Assembly (NCBI GenBank): GCA_964236735.1
Contig: CAXSFM010000011.1
Span: forward strand, 107,138-171,137
DNA: 64,000 bases
Origin: JAIVJG01 sp964236735
GTDB taxonomy: Bacteria > Acidobacteriota > Blastocatellia > Pyrinomonadales > Pyrinomonadaceae
Direction: 5' to 3'
Part shown: piece after piece, positions 53,196 through 62,128 of the stretch
Position numbering within the stretch: the first letter of the stretch is position 1
How the letters are laid out: the number at the start of each line of letters is the position of its first letter
Program-made: the position numbers and the translations under genes
Notes under the pieces: generated by a model
Seen by the model: only the letters and a program-made list of their open reading frames with translations
Databases searched by the model: none
What the model was told of the DNA's origin: nothing

Positions 53196-55436
53196 TCAGT
53201 TTAACTCAAAGTGTAACTCCCGCGCACGCTCTTCAATCACGTCGAAGAGTCTTTCACGCTCAACCTCGTCAGTCGCGCGCCTGTAAGCGTTGAGCGTTTC
53301 CTTGAATGAAACAAGCTCGCGATACAACCCCGCATCCTCGACGGGAGGCGTCAGATACGAGATCAACTCGGCGTAAGACCTGCGCCGCGCGATGGAGCCT
53401 TCCGAAGGATTGTTGACGCTATAAATATAGACGTGCGGCAACTCTCCGATCAAACGATCCGGCCAGCACTCACTTGATAAGCCGACTTGCTTGCCCGGCA
53501 TAAATTCGAGCGCGCCGTGCGTGCCAAAGTGCGCCACCACGTCCGCCGCGAAAATCTTTTCGAGATACGTGTAGAGCGCGGCGAAGCCGTGATGCGGCGA
53601 GCCGCTGCGCGCCATCAACAGGCGCATCGGGTCGCCTTCGTAACCAAAGCTCGGCTGGACGGCGACGAGGACGTTTCCGAGTTTCAAGCCGTGAATGAGC
53701 AAATCGCCGCCGAACGAATTGATCGCGCCGGGCACGCTTCCCCAGTCCGCCTCAATCTCTTTCGCATACGGACACGCGCGCAAATATTCGTCCGCGCTCA
53801 TCCGGTGCGCGACGTTCGCGATTGTCCCGTAATTGTCGGCATTACCCCCCAGAAGTTTTTCGCGCAACTCGTCAACGCTGGCGGGAACTTCCACGCTGTA
53901 GCCTTCCGCGCGCAGGCGTCCGAGAGTTTCCCAGATGCTCTCGAACACATCGAGATCAGCCGCCGTTCCGAGATTGCCTTTGTTCGGCGGAAAACAAAAA
54001 AGCACGAGCGCGACTTTGATGTCACTACGCGGCGCGGTCTGCAAACGATTCCAACGCGACAGGCGACGCGCGATGCGCCGGCAACGCTCGTCAAGCGGCA
54101 CAGGCTCCGTGCCGTCCGCAGGCATCCCGCCATAGACGAAAGGCTCGGTCGCGCCGTCAATTTCGGGGATGGCGATTTGCATCCCGGCCTGCACGGGATT
54201 GAGACCCGTCAACGAATCCCGCCACGATTCAATGGTCTGCACATCGAGGCTCACCGCCGAACGAAACGGGCGTCTGAGGTCACGGAGAAATTCCACCGCC
54301 GCCTCGCTATCGTTCATGGCCGGGCCGCCGACGAAGCTGAATCCGGTGAGTGAAAGTATCTGGCTCACGCGCGACTTTGATACTTCTTCGCCCTCGACTT
54401 TTTGAGATGCGCTTTTAATTTTCTTAGTCGCGCTCGCGGCTTCCTCGATGAAAAACTCCCGACATGCATCGCGGTTATCCATGAAGGTTGAAATGGCGGG
54501 CAGGACGGCCAATCCTTCGGCCTCAATCGCACGGATCAATCCGTCGTAGTGATTCTTCGTTTGACTGATGATCTGCGGGCGCATCAGTAGCAATCCGATG
54601 GTGCGCGCAGGGTCGAGCGGCGGAGATGCGGCTTGCCGCGCGCGACGTTCGTACCACGCACGATAAGCCTCGAACGTTTTGAAAATCTCCGGCGCGTCCG
54701 GGTGATACAGGCCGACCGCCGGCATCGTCTCAGGGGGAGGGATTTCAATCTTTGCAAGTTTTGCATTTGATGGCTCGGCGTAATGCTTGATCGCGTAGAG
54801 CAACATCGAACGGACGTTGGCCGGTGTCGGTTGCAGGAAGTAGCTGAAGAGATAGAGGTAGTTTTTGATGTCGCGCAGGCGACCCGCGCCCGGCACGAAG
54901 CGCAGCAGTCCGGGCAGGCGTTCCACATACTTGAGATACTGTTGATGCCCGCCCTTGCCTTTTCCACGTCGAGCGCGCACCTGCTCGCCCATCCACGAGC
55001 CGACGCTTTTGAAGAGACGGCGCGCGCGCCTTTCGGATGCGCTTGTGTCCTCAACTTCTTTCTTCAAAGTTTCGACATTCGCGCCCGCCGCACCGCCGAA
55101 ACTCAACTTGCCCATGCGCGTGCGCCGCATCAAGTCAGGCATACAGTTGATGACGATAACAGCGCAGAGTTGCGTCTCGAATTTTTGGAGCAGAGGCATC
55201 AGCCGCGCCGCGTTCTCGCCGTCGGTGACGTGAAAGACGAAGACGATGTCTGAGACGCTCACATCATTTTCCACATCACGCCAGGAACTTTCCGTCAGCG
55301 CGTCTCCAAAGTTGTAAGCCTTGAGCCGCAAGCCAAGCGCGTGGCGACGATTGATCTCCGCCTCCGCCTCGCGCAGCGGGCCGAGCAAACTTGAGCCGAC
55401 GTAAAAGGCCGTGATGTGTACGCCTGTTTTGCTCAC
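53196..55436 (-). CDS. BchH-like chelatase large subunit, N-terminal half
   Basis: A 746-residue protein corresponding to the N-terminal part of the BchH/ChlH/CobN family. Landmarks: RTRMGKLSFGG (about 105-115), FVPGAGRLRDIKNYLYLFSYFL, VGLYHPDAPEIF, LTGFSFVGGPAMND, LFCFPPNKGNLGTAADL, QPSFGYEGDPMRLL and ADVVAHFGTHGALEFMPGKQ, then NNPSEGSIARRRS. It ends in a helix where the full protein would continue into the second half. The gene order is reversed: its start overlaps (ATGA) the stop of the gene for the C-terminal half. It should bind a porphyrin and metal together with its partner. Confidence 0.9.
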   Translation of the reverse strand: MSKTGVHITAFYVGSSLLGPLREAEAEINRRHALGLRLKAYNFGDALTESSWRDVENDVSVSDIVFVFHVTDGENAARLMPLLQKFETQLCAVIVINCMPDLMRRTRMGKLSFGGAAGANVETLKKEVEDTSASERRARRLFKSVGSWMGEQVRARRGKGKGGHQQYLKYVERLPGLLRFVPGAGRLRDIKNYLYLFSYFLQPTPANVRSMLLYAIKHYAEPSNAKLAKIEIPPPETMPAVGLYHPDAPEIFKTFEAYRAWYERRARQAASPPLDPARTIGLLLMRPQIISQTKNHYDGLIRAIEAEGLAVLPAISTFMDNRDACREFFIEEAASATKKIKSASQKVEGEEVSKSRVSQILSLTGFSFVGGPAMNDSEAAVEFLRDLRRPFRSAVSLDVQTIESWRDSLTGLNPVQAGMQIAIPEIDGATEPFVYGGMPADGTEPVPLDERCRRIARRLSRWNRLQTAPRSDIKVALVLFCFPPNKGNLGTAADLDVFESIWETLGRLRAEGYSVEVPASVDELREKLLGGNADNYGTIANVAHRMSADEYLRACPYAKEIEADWGSVPGAINSFGGDLLIHGLKLGNVLVAVQPSFGYEGDPMRLLMARSGSPHHGFAALYTYLEKIFAADVVAHFGTHGALEFMPGKQVGLSSECWPDRLIGELPHVYIYSVNNPSEGSIARRRSYAELISYLTPPVEDAGLYRELVSFKETLNAYRRATDEVERERLFDVIEERARELHFELN

Positions 55437-57181
55437 GCCACTCCTTCGATGCGGTCTTCGAGATGCGTGAAAACTTCGCGGAGCCGCGCGAGCATCTCGC
55501 CCTCAATTTTCCAGAAGCCGCGCCCGTGCGCTTCGAGCAGACGCGCGACGAGCGAGCGCGCCGAATGCGGATTGAGGTCACGGAGTCGTTCCAACATTTG
55601 TTCGTCGAGCACGAATGTTTCGGCCACTTCCGTGTAAATCCATTCGTCAACGGCGTCGGCGGTCGCGCTCCAACCGAAAGTGTTGGTGACGTGGCTCTCG
55701 ATTTCCGCGACGCCGCGAAAACCGTGCTTCAACATTCCCTCGTACCACTTTGGATTGAGCGTCTTCGCGCGCGTCTCAAGCCGCACGGTCTCTTGCAAAG
55801 AGCGCACTTTGACTTCACGCGAAAGCGTATCGGAGAGATAGATGGCCGGACGCACCTCAGCGTGCTGTTCGATAGCCTTCGAGACGCCGCCGAGATATTC
55901 AAAGTAGTGATCCACGTCCGTGATGCCGATTTCAAAAGAGTCTATGTTTTGATAAGCGGCCTCGACACGCGACAGCGCGCGTCCCATCGCGCCCCTGTCT
56001 TCCCGGCCTTCGAGCGCGCGGCCTTCGCTGTCGCGCCCGTAGGCGAAACATTTGCGCGTGACGAAGAGATCGCCGAGCGCGTCGGCGTTCTCCCACTGCG
56101 AATCCATGACCATGAAATTGACGTTCGTGCCGTAGTTGCCCGGCGCGTTCGAGAAGACGCGCAACGCCGCCGTATCGAACGTGCAATCTTCCGCGCGCAT
56201 CTGTTCTTGAATGTTGCGGCGCACGTAGTTCATCTTAGATGGCTCGTCGAGCGCGGCCACGCAACGCACAGCTTTATCAAGCAGCAACATCGTCGCGCCG
56301 AAGAGATCGCGGAAGATGCCGGAGACGGTCATCACGACATCTATGCGCGGGCGTCCGAGTTCGGCCAGCGTGAGCGGCGAGACATCAGTCACGCGGTTCA
56401 TCGCGTCGCGCAACGGTCGCACGCCGAGCAGACGCAGAGCCTGCGCCACGCCTTCGCCCTCCGTCTTGATATTGTCGAGTCCCCACAGCACGAGCGCCAT
56501 CGCGCGCGGGTGGCGGCCATGTTCCGCGCGATGTCTTTCAAGCAAAAGTTCGACGACACGTCCCGCACGTTCGTATGCAGATGTTGAAGGGACGGCGTAA
56601 GGATTGACGGCGTGAGTGTTCCTGCCGGTTGGAAGGATGGAAGGATTCTGCACGATGTCCGCGCCGGGGCCGGGTTCGATGTACTCGCCACGCAACGCGC
56701 GCGCGAAGCCGTCAAGCTCCCGGTTCGTTTTCAGTTTTTCCACAATCGTCGCGAGCAAATCAAAAACTTTCTTCGACTCAAGTGCAGGAACATGCGCGTT
56801 TGCGTTCAGCCATTCGACAGCGCGATCAACGCCATCCTTGAGAAACACGCCGACAACTTCACGCATCAAATTCTCGACCCGCTCGCGTGCGTGCAACGAC
56901 TCTTCATTATCGCCGCGAATAAGCTCGCCATAGCTTTCAAGCTGTAAATTTTCGGCGATTAAATCAGGAAGGGCGCGCGTGCCGTGTTCCGGTCTCTCGA
57001 ACGACGCGACGAGACGCAGCATGTCGGCGCATTCCGTCTCGTCCGAGTTGCGGCCAAAGACGTGCAGCCCCGTCGGAATCAGACGCTGCTCAACTTCGAC
57101 CACCTGCTCGAACAGTTCGAGCACGCGCCGGTCTCTCGCGTCGCTCGCCAGCCTCCGCTCGTGTTTATCGTTCTGCATCAT
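55433..57181 (-). CDS. BchH-like chelatase large subunit, C-terminal half
   Basis: A 582-residue protein matching the second half of BchH. It begins with a family linker region and then LIPTGLHVFGRNSDETE, continues with EYIEPGPGADIVQNPSILPTG, HAVNPYAVPSTSAYERA, VLWGLDNIKTEGEG, VVMTVSGIFRDLFGATM, FSNAPGNYGTNVNFMV and ends SHVTNTFGWSATADAVDEW plus a helical tail. Together with the 746-residue half the length is 1328, similar to intact family members. It lies 17 bp after the ChlI-ChlD fusion. Split plus swapped order is very unusual; both frames look intact. Confidence 0.9.
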   Translation of the reverse strand: MMQNDKHERRLASDARDRRVLELFEQVVEVEQRLIPTGLHVFGRNSDETECADMLRLVASFERPEHGTRALPDLIAENLQLESYGELIRGDNEESLHARERVENLMREVVGVFLKDGVDRAVEWLNANAHVPALESKKVFDLLATIVEKLKTNRELDGFARALRGEYIEPGPGADIVQNPSILPTGRNTHAVNPYAVPSTSAYERAGRVVELLLERHRAEHGRHPRAMALVLWGLDNIKTEGEGVAQALRLLGVRPLRDAMNRVTDVSPLTLAELGRPRIDVVMTVSGIFRDLFGATMLLLDKAVRCVAALDEPSKMNYVRRNIQEQMRAEDCTFDTAALRVFSNAPGNYGTNVNFMVMDSQWENADALGDLFVTRKCFAYGRDSEGRALEGREDRGAMGRALSRVEAAYQNIDSFEIGITDVDHYFEYLGGVSKAIEQHAEVRPAIYLSDTLSREVKVRSLQETVRLETRAKTLNPKWYEGMLKHGFRGVAEIESHVTNTFGWSATADAVDEWIYTEVAETFVLDEQMLERLRDLNPHSARSLVARLLEAHGRGFWKIEGEMLARLREVFTHLEDRIEGVA

Positions 57182-57198
57182 TGAGACTTTGATCCGGC

Positions 57199-59340
57199 TC
57201 AGGCTTGTCTGAATGCTTCCGTGATGGATTGTGCTGTGATTGACAGAGGAAGAAAAAGGTAACGGCCTCCGAGCGCGTCCGCCAGCAACTGCCCTTCCCC
57301 GCCGGAAGTAAAACGGTTTTGCGTGTCTATCACGATTGACGAGACGCCCGCGCGTCGCAAAGCATCGCCGGCCTTTTCAATTTCATCATGCAAATATTTC
57401 TTGCCTGAAAGTTGCTTGCCGCTCGCGCCATCTGCGAGCGCGACGTTGGCGCGGCCATCTGTAAAAATGACGAGGACAATGTGCGGCGAGTTTTCCGCCC
57501 CGGCTCGTCGAGCCACTTCGAGCGCGCGCATGAGTCCCGCCGCGAGCGGTGTCGCTCCGCCGACGGGCAACGCATCGAGGAGTTTTTTTGCGCGACCAGG
57601 CGACTTGCTCGGCGCAAGCAAAAGTTCAGCCGCGTGTTCGCGAAAACTGACGAGCGCGACTCGATCACGATTGATGTATGAGCGACGCAGGAGATGCGCG
57701 AGCGCGCCCTTCGCCTGATTGATGCGATTGACGGCCATGCTCCCGGAAACGTCAACGGCGAGAATGTAGAGCGTGCCCGTCTTGCCGCTGAAACTTTTGA
57801 AGCGCAAGTCTTCGGACGTGATGTGAACTCCGGTTCGGTCGCTTACCATTGCCGTGCGATGTTCGATGCGAGATGAAGATGCGGCAGCGCGAAGCGTAGC
57901 ATCTATGGCAACGACGCCCGCGCGCGTCTTCTGAATCGTCGCGCGCGTATATCGCCCGCGCCTCAAGTCGCGCGCATCATTTTTCCTACGGCCACGCCGC
58001 GTGACGCCTTCGGCGCGCATCAGCTTTCTTTCGCGTGACGCAACGCTTTCTACCGTTTCATCCGGCAAGCTTGCCTCAACGGGCGGCACAACTCGCTCCT
58101 CTGACGCGCGTCTCTTTGTTTTATCGCCTGGACGCTTCTCCGTCTCTTGACCATCTTTATCTTTTTTTTCGTGCCGCCCGCTCAAAGTTTTTCCGCCCGA
58201 TGTATCCGGGTCGGAAGGCTCCGGCTGATTACTGATCTGGACATTTTCTTTTTCACTTCCCGCTGCGTCCGCTCCGAAAAGATCGTTGACTTCATCCTCG
58301 ACGCGCGCGCCGCCGTGTGTCCCTTCAAGCGGGTCTCGACGCAGGCGATGACGGAGCGACATGGCGGCGACACGCCGCACGTCTTCACTCGTCGCCGTCT
58401 TTCTGCCGTCAAAGGCTGCGTGCGCGCGTGCGGCGCGAGCGATGGTCAACTCCCCGCGATGGCCGTCAACCTTGAGGCGTATGCAGAGTTCGGCGATGTG
58501 ACGGAGCAATTCACGCGAAATTTTTACCTGCGAGAAACTGCGGCGCGCGCGCTCAAGTTGGCGGCGGAGTTTCGCCTGCTGCGGCTCATACAATTTGATA
58601 AAACCGTCCGGCTCACGCTCAAAATCTTCGCGACGTTCGACGATGGCAATGCGCTCGTCGAGGTCAAGCACGGTCTGCACATCGGTCGAGAGGCCGAAGC
58701 GGTCGAGCAGTTGCGGCCTCAGTTCGCCCTCCTCAGGGTTGCCGGAGCCGACGAGGACGAAGCGCGCCGGATGCTCAAGCGAAATCCCTTCGCGCTCCAC
58801 CGTGTTGCGACCCGTGACGGCCACGTCGAGCAGCAAGTCAACGAGATGGTCTTCCAGCAGATTGACTTCATCAATGTACAGAAACCCGCGATTGGCGCGC
58901 GCGAGTAAACCCGGCTCGAAAGATTTGACGCCGTCTCTCAACGCGCGCTCGATGTCTATCGAGCCGCAGACGCGATCCTCCGTCGCGCCGAGCGGCAGGT
59001 CAACGAAGGGCACGGGCTGGCGCGTCTTCGCGAGTTTGCCGTCAGAGTTCAATTGTTGAAAACATGCGTCGCAGAGGTTGGGCGAATCGTCAGGGTCACA
59101 GTTGAACAGGCATTCGCGCGCAACGTTGAGCGGCGTCAGCACATCAGCCAGAGCGCGCACGGCGGTTGATTTGCCCGTCCCGCGATGCCCCATGATGAGC
59201 ACGCCGCCGATGGATGGAGCGATGACGTTTAAGAGCAGCGCGAGTTTCATCTCGTCCTGCCCGACCAGAGCCGTGAAAGGAAAAACCGTGCGCGCCGGCG
59301 TGCGTCGCGGCAGCTTATTTTTGTTGAGACCGTCGGTCAT
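57199..59340 (-). CDS. ChlI-ChlD fusion, AAA+ chelatase motor with vWA domain
   Basis: A 713-residue protein. Residues about 18-355 are a full ChlI/BchI-type AAA+ motor: Walker A GHRGTGKS (51-58), FLYIDEVNLLEDHLVDLLLD and VGSGNPEEGELRPQLLDRFG. A Lys/Glu/Arg-rich linker follows (about 360-450). Residues about 520-713 are a von Willebrand A domain with MIDAS DVSGSM (530-535) and FTDGRANVAL, as at the end of ChlD/BchD. The inactive AAA domain of ChlD is absent. It drives metal insertion by the split large subunit encoded next. Confidence 0.92.
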   Translation of the reverse strand: MTDGLNKNKLPRRTPARTVFPFTALVGQDEMKLALLLNVIAPSIGGVLIMGHRGTGKSTAVRALADVLTPLNVARECLFNCDPDDSPNLCDACFQQLNSDGKLAKTRQPVPFVDLPLGATEDRVCGSIDIERALRDGVKSFEPGLLARANRGFLYIDEVNLLEDHLVDLLLDVAVTGRNTVEREGISLEHPARFVLVGSGNPEEGELRPQLLDRFGLSTDVQTVLDLDERIAIVERREDFEREPDGFIKLYEPQQAKLRRQLERARRSFSQVKISRELLRHIAELCIRLKVDGHRGELTIARAARAHAAFDGRKTATSEDVRRVAAMSLRHRLRRDPLEGTHGGARVEDEVNDLFGADAAGSEKENVQISNQPEPSDPDTSGGKTLSGRHEKKDKDGQETEKRPGDKTKRRASEERVVPPVEASLPDETVESVASRERKLMRAEGVTRRGRRKNDARDLRRGRYTRATIQKTRAGVVAIDATLRAAASSSRIEHRTAMVSDRTGVHITSEDLRFKSFSGKTGTLYILAVDVSGSMAVNRINQAKGALAHLLRRSYINRDRVALVSFREHAAELLLAPSKSPGRAKKLLDALPVGGATPLAAGLMRALEVARRAGAENSPHIVLVIFTDGRANVALADGASGKQLSGKKYLHDEIEKAGDALRRAGVSSIVIDTQNRFTSGGEGQLLADALGGRYLFLPLSITAQSITEAFRQA

Positions 59341-59421
59341 GTAACTCGCGATTCTGAAACAAAAATTTGAGGGCGATAGGAAAGCGCGTGACGAAAAGTT
59401 GCCGTCTCGTTGACATGGAAA

Positions 59422-60540
59422 TTATCGCGGTTCGATGGACATTCGCAGCACGTTCGCCAGAGGCTGCCTGATCACCTTTCCATCCTTCAAGAGCACGACG
59501 ACCTGATTATTTTCTATCGTCACGCGCCGCACCAGAATCATTTCGCGCTCGATAATCTCACCGCTGAGAGTGATAAGAACGAGACGCTGACCCGCCGTCG
59601 CCTGCGCCGGAGTTGCCGTCGAATCACTGGACGCCGTTGTACTTGTTGTCGTCTTCACAGGCTGGCGCGCGCCTCTGCTCGCGCGCGCCGCTTTTGTGTT
59701 TCGGGTCGTGGAAGGAGCGGGTGTTTTTACGGCTGAAGAATCAACCGTGCTATTTGAGTCGGTGGCGGCAGGCGTCTCCTTCGCGACAGTCTCATCCGAA
59801 GTTGTGTTGCCGGTTGGCGTTGGCTTCACGCTGCGGCTCTTTGACTTCGACGTGCCGGCTCGCCTGTTGTTGCTCGCCCTCGTGCGCGGCGTCGCTGTCT
59901 CCCTTTTCTTCACAGGCTCATTCGCGCGCGCTGTTTCTGTTGCAGTTTCGTCTTTCTTCGCAGCATCAACGGCGGCGTTATCCAGAGATGGAACTTCGAC
60001 GGGCGGTCTCACGAGGCGCGCTCCGGTCGCCGTGACGCGGCGCGCATCGGCGTTTGGTTGTGCTGTGGTGGACGTGGCGTTCGTGTCTGAGTTTCGCGCC
60101 AGTTCGGCGGGCGCGGGCGCGTATGCGCCGCTGAAAGAAATGCGGTACGTGCCGTTCGTGTCTCCATCTGCGCGAGCCTCGACGCGCAGGATGAGCAACT
60201 CTTCTTTTCGCAGATAGACGCTTTTCGACGCCTTCGACGCCGCGCCGCCAAAGAGCGTGAACTTGAGCAGCGGGCGCAAATTTGAAGCGGTGAACACATC
60301 CACGTCGCCGTTCAAATCCGCGCTTTCAACGGTCACCGTCACATCGCCTTCGCCGCCTTTGAAAGTGTAAAAGTGTCTCGTGCGACGCGCGTCGCCGATG
60401 TCACGCGGAACGATGGTCCCGGATATTTCATTCGTGAAGACCGGCGTCGGAAAACTGGCGTCGCTCGACTGCGCGCGGCACACGCCGGTGACAGAAATCA
60501 GGCTAAGAAAGAGTGTGAAAACAAAAAACGTCTGGCGCAT
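59422..60540 (-). CDS. Exported protein with Ser/Thr/Ala-rich middle
   Basis: A 372-residue exported protein. Residues 1-23 form a signal peptide (FFVFTLFLSLISVTGVCRAQ). Residues about 30-145 form a beta domain like pre-peptidase C-terminal domains (FTNEISGTIVPRDIG, GDVTVTVESADLNGDVDVF, ADGDTNGTYRISFSG). Residues about 150-310 are Thr/Ala/Ser/Lys-rich and disordered. The last 60 residues return to strands (GQRLVLITLSGEIIEREMILV, VVLLKDGKVIRQPLANV). It lies 81 bp upstream of the ChlI-ChlD gene, on the same strand. Relation to chelation is not evident. The ATG at 60540 has weak ribosome binding. Confidence 0.75.
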   Translation of the reverse strand: MRQTFFVFTLFLSLISVTGVCRAQSSDASFPTPVFTNEISGTIVPRDIGDARRTRHFYTFKGGEGDVTVTVESADLNGDVDVFTASNLRPLLKFTLFGGAASKASKSVYLRKEELLILRVEARADGDTNGTYRISFSGAYAPAPAELARNSDTNATSTTAQPNADARRVTATGARLVRPPVEVPSLDNAAVDAAKKDETATETARANEPVKKRETATPRTRASNNRRAGTSKSKSRSVKPTPTGNTTSDETVAKETPAATDSNSTVDSSAVKTPAPSTTRNTKAARASRGARQPVKTTTSTTASSDSTATPAQATAGQRLVLITLSGEIIEREMILVRRVTIENNQVVVLLKDGKVIRQPLANVLRMSIEPR

Positions 60541-60688
60541 GTGTTGATGAAGCGAATACTGCAAACTATGTTTCGACTTTTGCCGGAAGGCTCCGTGGAG
60601 TTTAACAGTCCACACACCTGCCAACAATGCTCGATTGTTTTTTCAAGTTTATCGCGACAAGTGAGTTTGTCAGATTCAGATAAACGAA

Positions 60689-60707
60689 AACCGGCGCGAG
60701 GCCGGTT
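60689..60707 (-). terminator. Short hairpin with T-rich tail
   Basis: Stem AACCGGC/GCCGGTT with a 5-nt loop; read on the minus strand it is followed by TTTTCG. It could end minus-strand transcripts coming from the accessory block, or it could sit in the leader of the gene at 60540. Confidence 0.45.
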
Positions 60708-60888
60708 CGTTGCTCAAACTATGGATGCCGAAGGGGGGAATGATGTGCATAATCTGCATAATTCCTTAAATGTTTTGCACACACTGTTACGCGCGCTTTG
60801 CAAATTTCTCTTGATAATTTGTCTTAAAACAAAAAGCGTATGAATAGTGCGGAGAACGCAGATAGTTTGTCAACTGACTTTTTTCAGA

Positions 60889-60927
60889 CAAAAACGAAGG
60901 CGGGCTGATAGTTCAATCAGCCCGCCT
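60889..60927 (-). terminator. Rho-independent terminator of accessory genes
   Basis: Perfect 12-bp arms 60898-60909 and 60916-60927 with a 6-nt loop. On the minus strand the stem is followed by TCGTTTTTGTC. It lies 13 bp after the stop of the 98-residue gene. Confidence 0.85.
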
Positions 60928-60940
60928 CGCTGTGGCATCA

Positions 60941-61237
60941 TCAGTATTCATTTGGGAGGAGGATCGTCGTGACACTTCGGTCAGCTTCCGTGATGATCCA
61001 GATCACTTCTTTCCGGCTTGTCTCGTAAGATGAGAAGATGCGCGAGCAATTGAACAGCGCTTCATCATTCATCTTCCGATCATCCTGGCTTAAATTTCCC
61101 CAGTCGCCACTGACATGGCGACGGAGAAAAGTAGATGGCAATTCTTCCGCCTCTTGCAGCACATCCACCGCGCCCGGCGTGATCAGCAGGCGACCCATCG
61201 CGAAGCGCGGCACTACGTCCAATTTTTGACTGCTCAT
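60941..61237 (-). CDS. Plasmid-type protein of accessory block
   Basis: A 98-residue soluble protein. It contains GRLLITPGAVDVLQEA, FLRRHVSGDWGNLSQDDRKMN and the C-terminal IWIITEADRSVTTILLPNEY. This pattern is shared by small hypothetical proteins found on many plasmids and integrative elements by memory; their function is unknown. AGGAGG lies 9 nt before the ATG at 61237, and the start overlaps the stop of the upstream gene. A longer frame to 61303 is rejected. Confidence 0.8.
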   Translation of the reverse strand: MSSQKLDVVPRFAMGRLLITPGAVDVLQEAEELPSTFLRRHVSGDWGNLSQDDRKMNDEALFNCSRIFSSYETSRKEVIWIITEADRSVTTILLPNEY

Positions 61238-61719
61238 TTTCCTCTTCCTCCTTTTCTGCCCGTGCCCGACTCTCCGCTCTGTAATCCGAACGGTTGCGGC
61301 CACAACGTTTCCTCAATGTCATAGATCAATTCGTCATCAATGATGATGACGTGCATAGAAGTACCGTCCTCGCGAAAACATTTCGGTCGGTCTTCACCTG
61401 CACCGCGCATCACTGCCACAAATCCAGAGAGACCGTTTAAGTGTTCGTGATAACCTTTGCGCCCTTTGAACGTCACACGATGGATGACGCGCGTTTTGAT
61501 TTCCCTGTAGCCGATTGCAATCCTGATCCGGTCGAGCGGCACAAGCGGCCTCAGCGTCGTTCCTGTCCCGGTGAAATTTCGCTCGATGGCGTCAGCCTCT
61601 CGCTCGGTATATTTTTTGATCGCGTCGGGTTGGAAAGAGGGCACACCCGACGCGCGATCCGCATAGACGTATTCGCGCGTCGCATTCGCGGCATTGATTT
61701 TTCTGGCAGGTGTTGTCAT
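61234..61719 (-). CDS. Unrecognised protein of accessory block
   Basis: A 161-residue protein with an AGGAGG site about 14 nt upstream of the ATG. The sequence is hydrophilic, with an alpha/beta pattern in the second half (LDRIRIAIGYREIKTRVIHRV, GFVAVMRGAGED, MHVIIIDDELIYDIE). The C-terminus is Gly/Lys/Arg-rich. I do not recognise a family. The stop overlaps the following gene by 4 bases. The spacing of two conserved-looking blocks suggests an enzyme or binding domain, but no catalytic motif is clear. Confidence 0.75.
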   Translation of the reverse strand: MTTPARKINAANATREYVYADRASGVPSFQPDAIKKYTEREADAIERNFTGTGTTLRPLVPLDRIRIAIGYREIKTRVIHRVTFKGRKGYHEHLNGLSGFVAVMRGAGEDRPKCFREDGTSMHVIIIDDELIYDIEETLWPQPFGLQSGESGTGRKGGRGK

Positions 61720-61765
61720 ATTTTAATTCGACCTCCTGAGAATTTTTCCAAGTTGTCAGGCGATG

Positions 61766-61795
61766 AAAGCCACGGAGTTGCTGCTCCGTGGCTTT
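61766..61795. terminator. Hairpin, probable terminator
   Basis: Perfect 12-bp arms (61766-61777, 61784-61795) around a 6-nt loop, between two minus-strand genes. On the minus strand the stem ends in TTT then CATC, so the T-run is short. Confidence 0.6.
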
Positions 61796-61844
61796 CTTTG
61801 TATTACTCTTCGTCAAGGGAGTTGGCTTAACTGGATGCACAAGG

Positions 61845-62054
61845 TCACTGGCTCTGCTTAACCATGGCCTGCGCCCATTGGGTCATCTCCCCGTCTTCCT
61901 CCTTGACCGCCGTGATGGTGACTCCGCCCTGCGGCTGCCATCTGAGGCCGCGTTCATCCGTTCCCTGATCGAGCAAATTGTTGACTGCGCTCGTCAGTGA
62001 TGATGGATCGCCGCCCATCAGAATCACGTATTCCTCCGTATTGGTTTTTGCCAT
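61845..62054 (-). CDS. DUF1737-like small protein
   Basis: A 69-residue protein. EEYVILMGGDPSSLTSAVNNL, then GLRWQPQGGVTITA and QWAQAMVKQ, match the DUF1737 pattern, in which WQPxGG and a final YxQAM stand out. The family is small and of unknown function, often on plasmids and in phage-related regions. The ATG at 62054 has GGAG 9-10 nt upstream. Confidence 0.75.
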   Translation of the reverse strand: MAKTNTEEYVILMGGDPSSLTSAVNNLLDQGTDERGLRWQPQGGVTITAVKEEDGEMTQWAQAMVKQSQ

Positions 62055-62088
62055 ATCTCTAATCTCCATGTCCGGTTGCTGAAAATGT

Positions 62089-62110
62089 GGGCGACGGCGA
62101 TCCGTCGCCC
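62089..62110 (-). terminator. GC-rich hairpin after SprT-like gene
   Basis: Perfect 9-bp arms GGGCGACGG/CCGTCGCCC with a CGAT loop. It lies just past the SprT-like stop; on the minus strand it is followed by ACATTTTC. Confidence 0.6.
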
Positions 62111-62128
62111 ATTCAAGTCGCTGCGACC

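Larger units (their letters stand above)
60541..60940. other. Non-coding gap with two terminator-like hairpins
   Basis: 400 bases between the chelatase side and the accessory block, more AT-rich than the genes. It holds hairpins at 60689-60707 and 60889-60927. The promoter of the gene at 60540 should lie in its left half. A plus-strand frame here has no ribosome binding site. This is the boundary where composition and gene types change. Confidence 0.55.
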
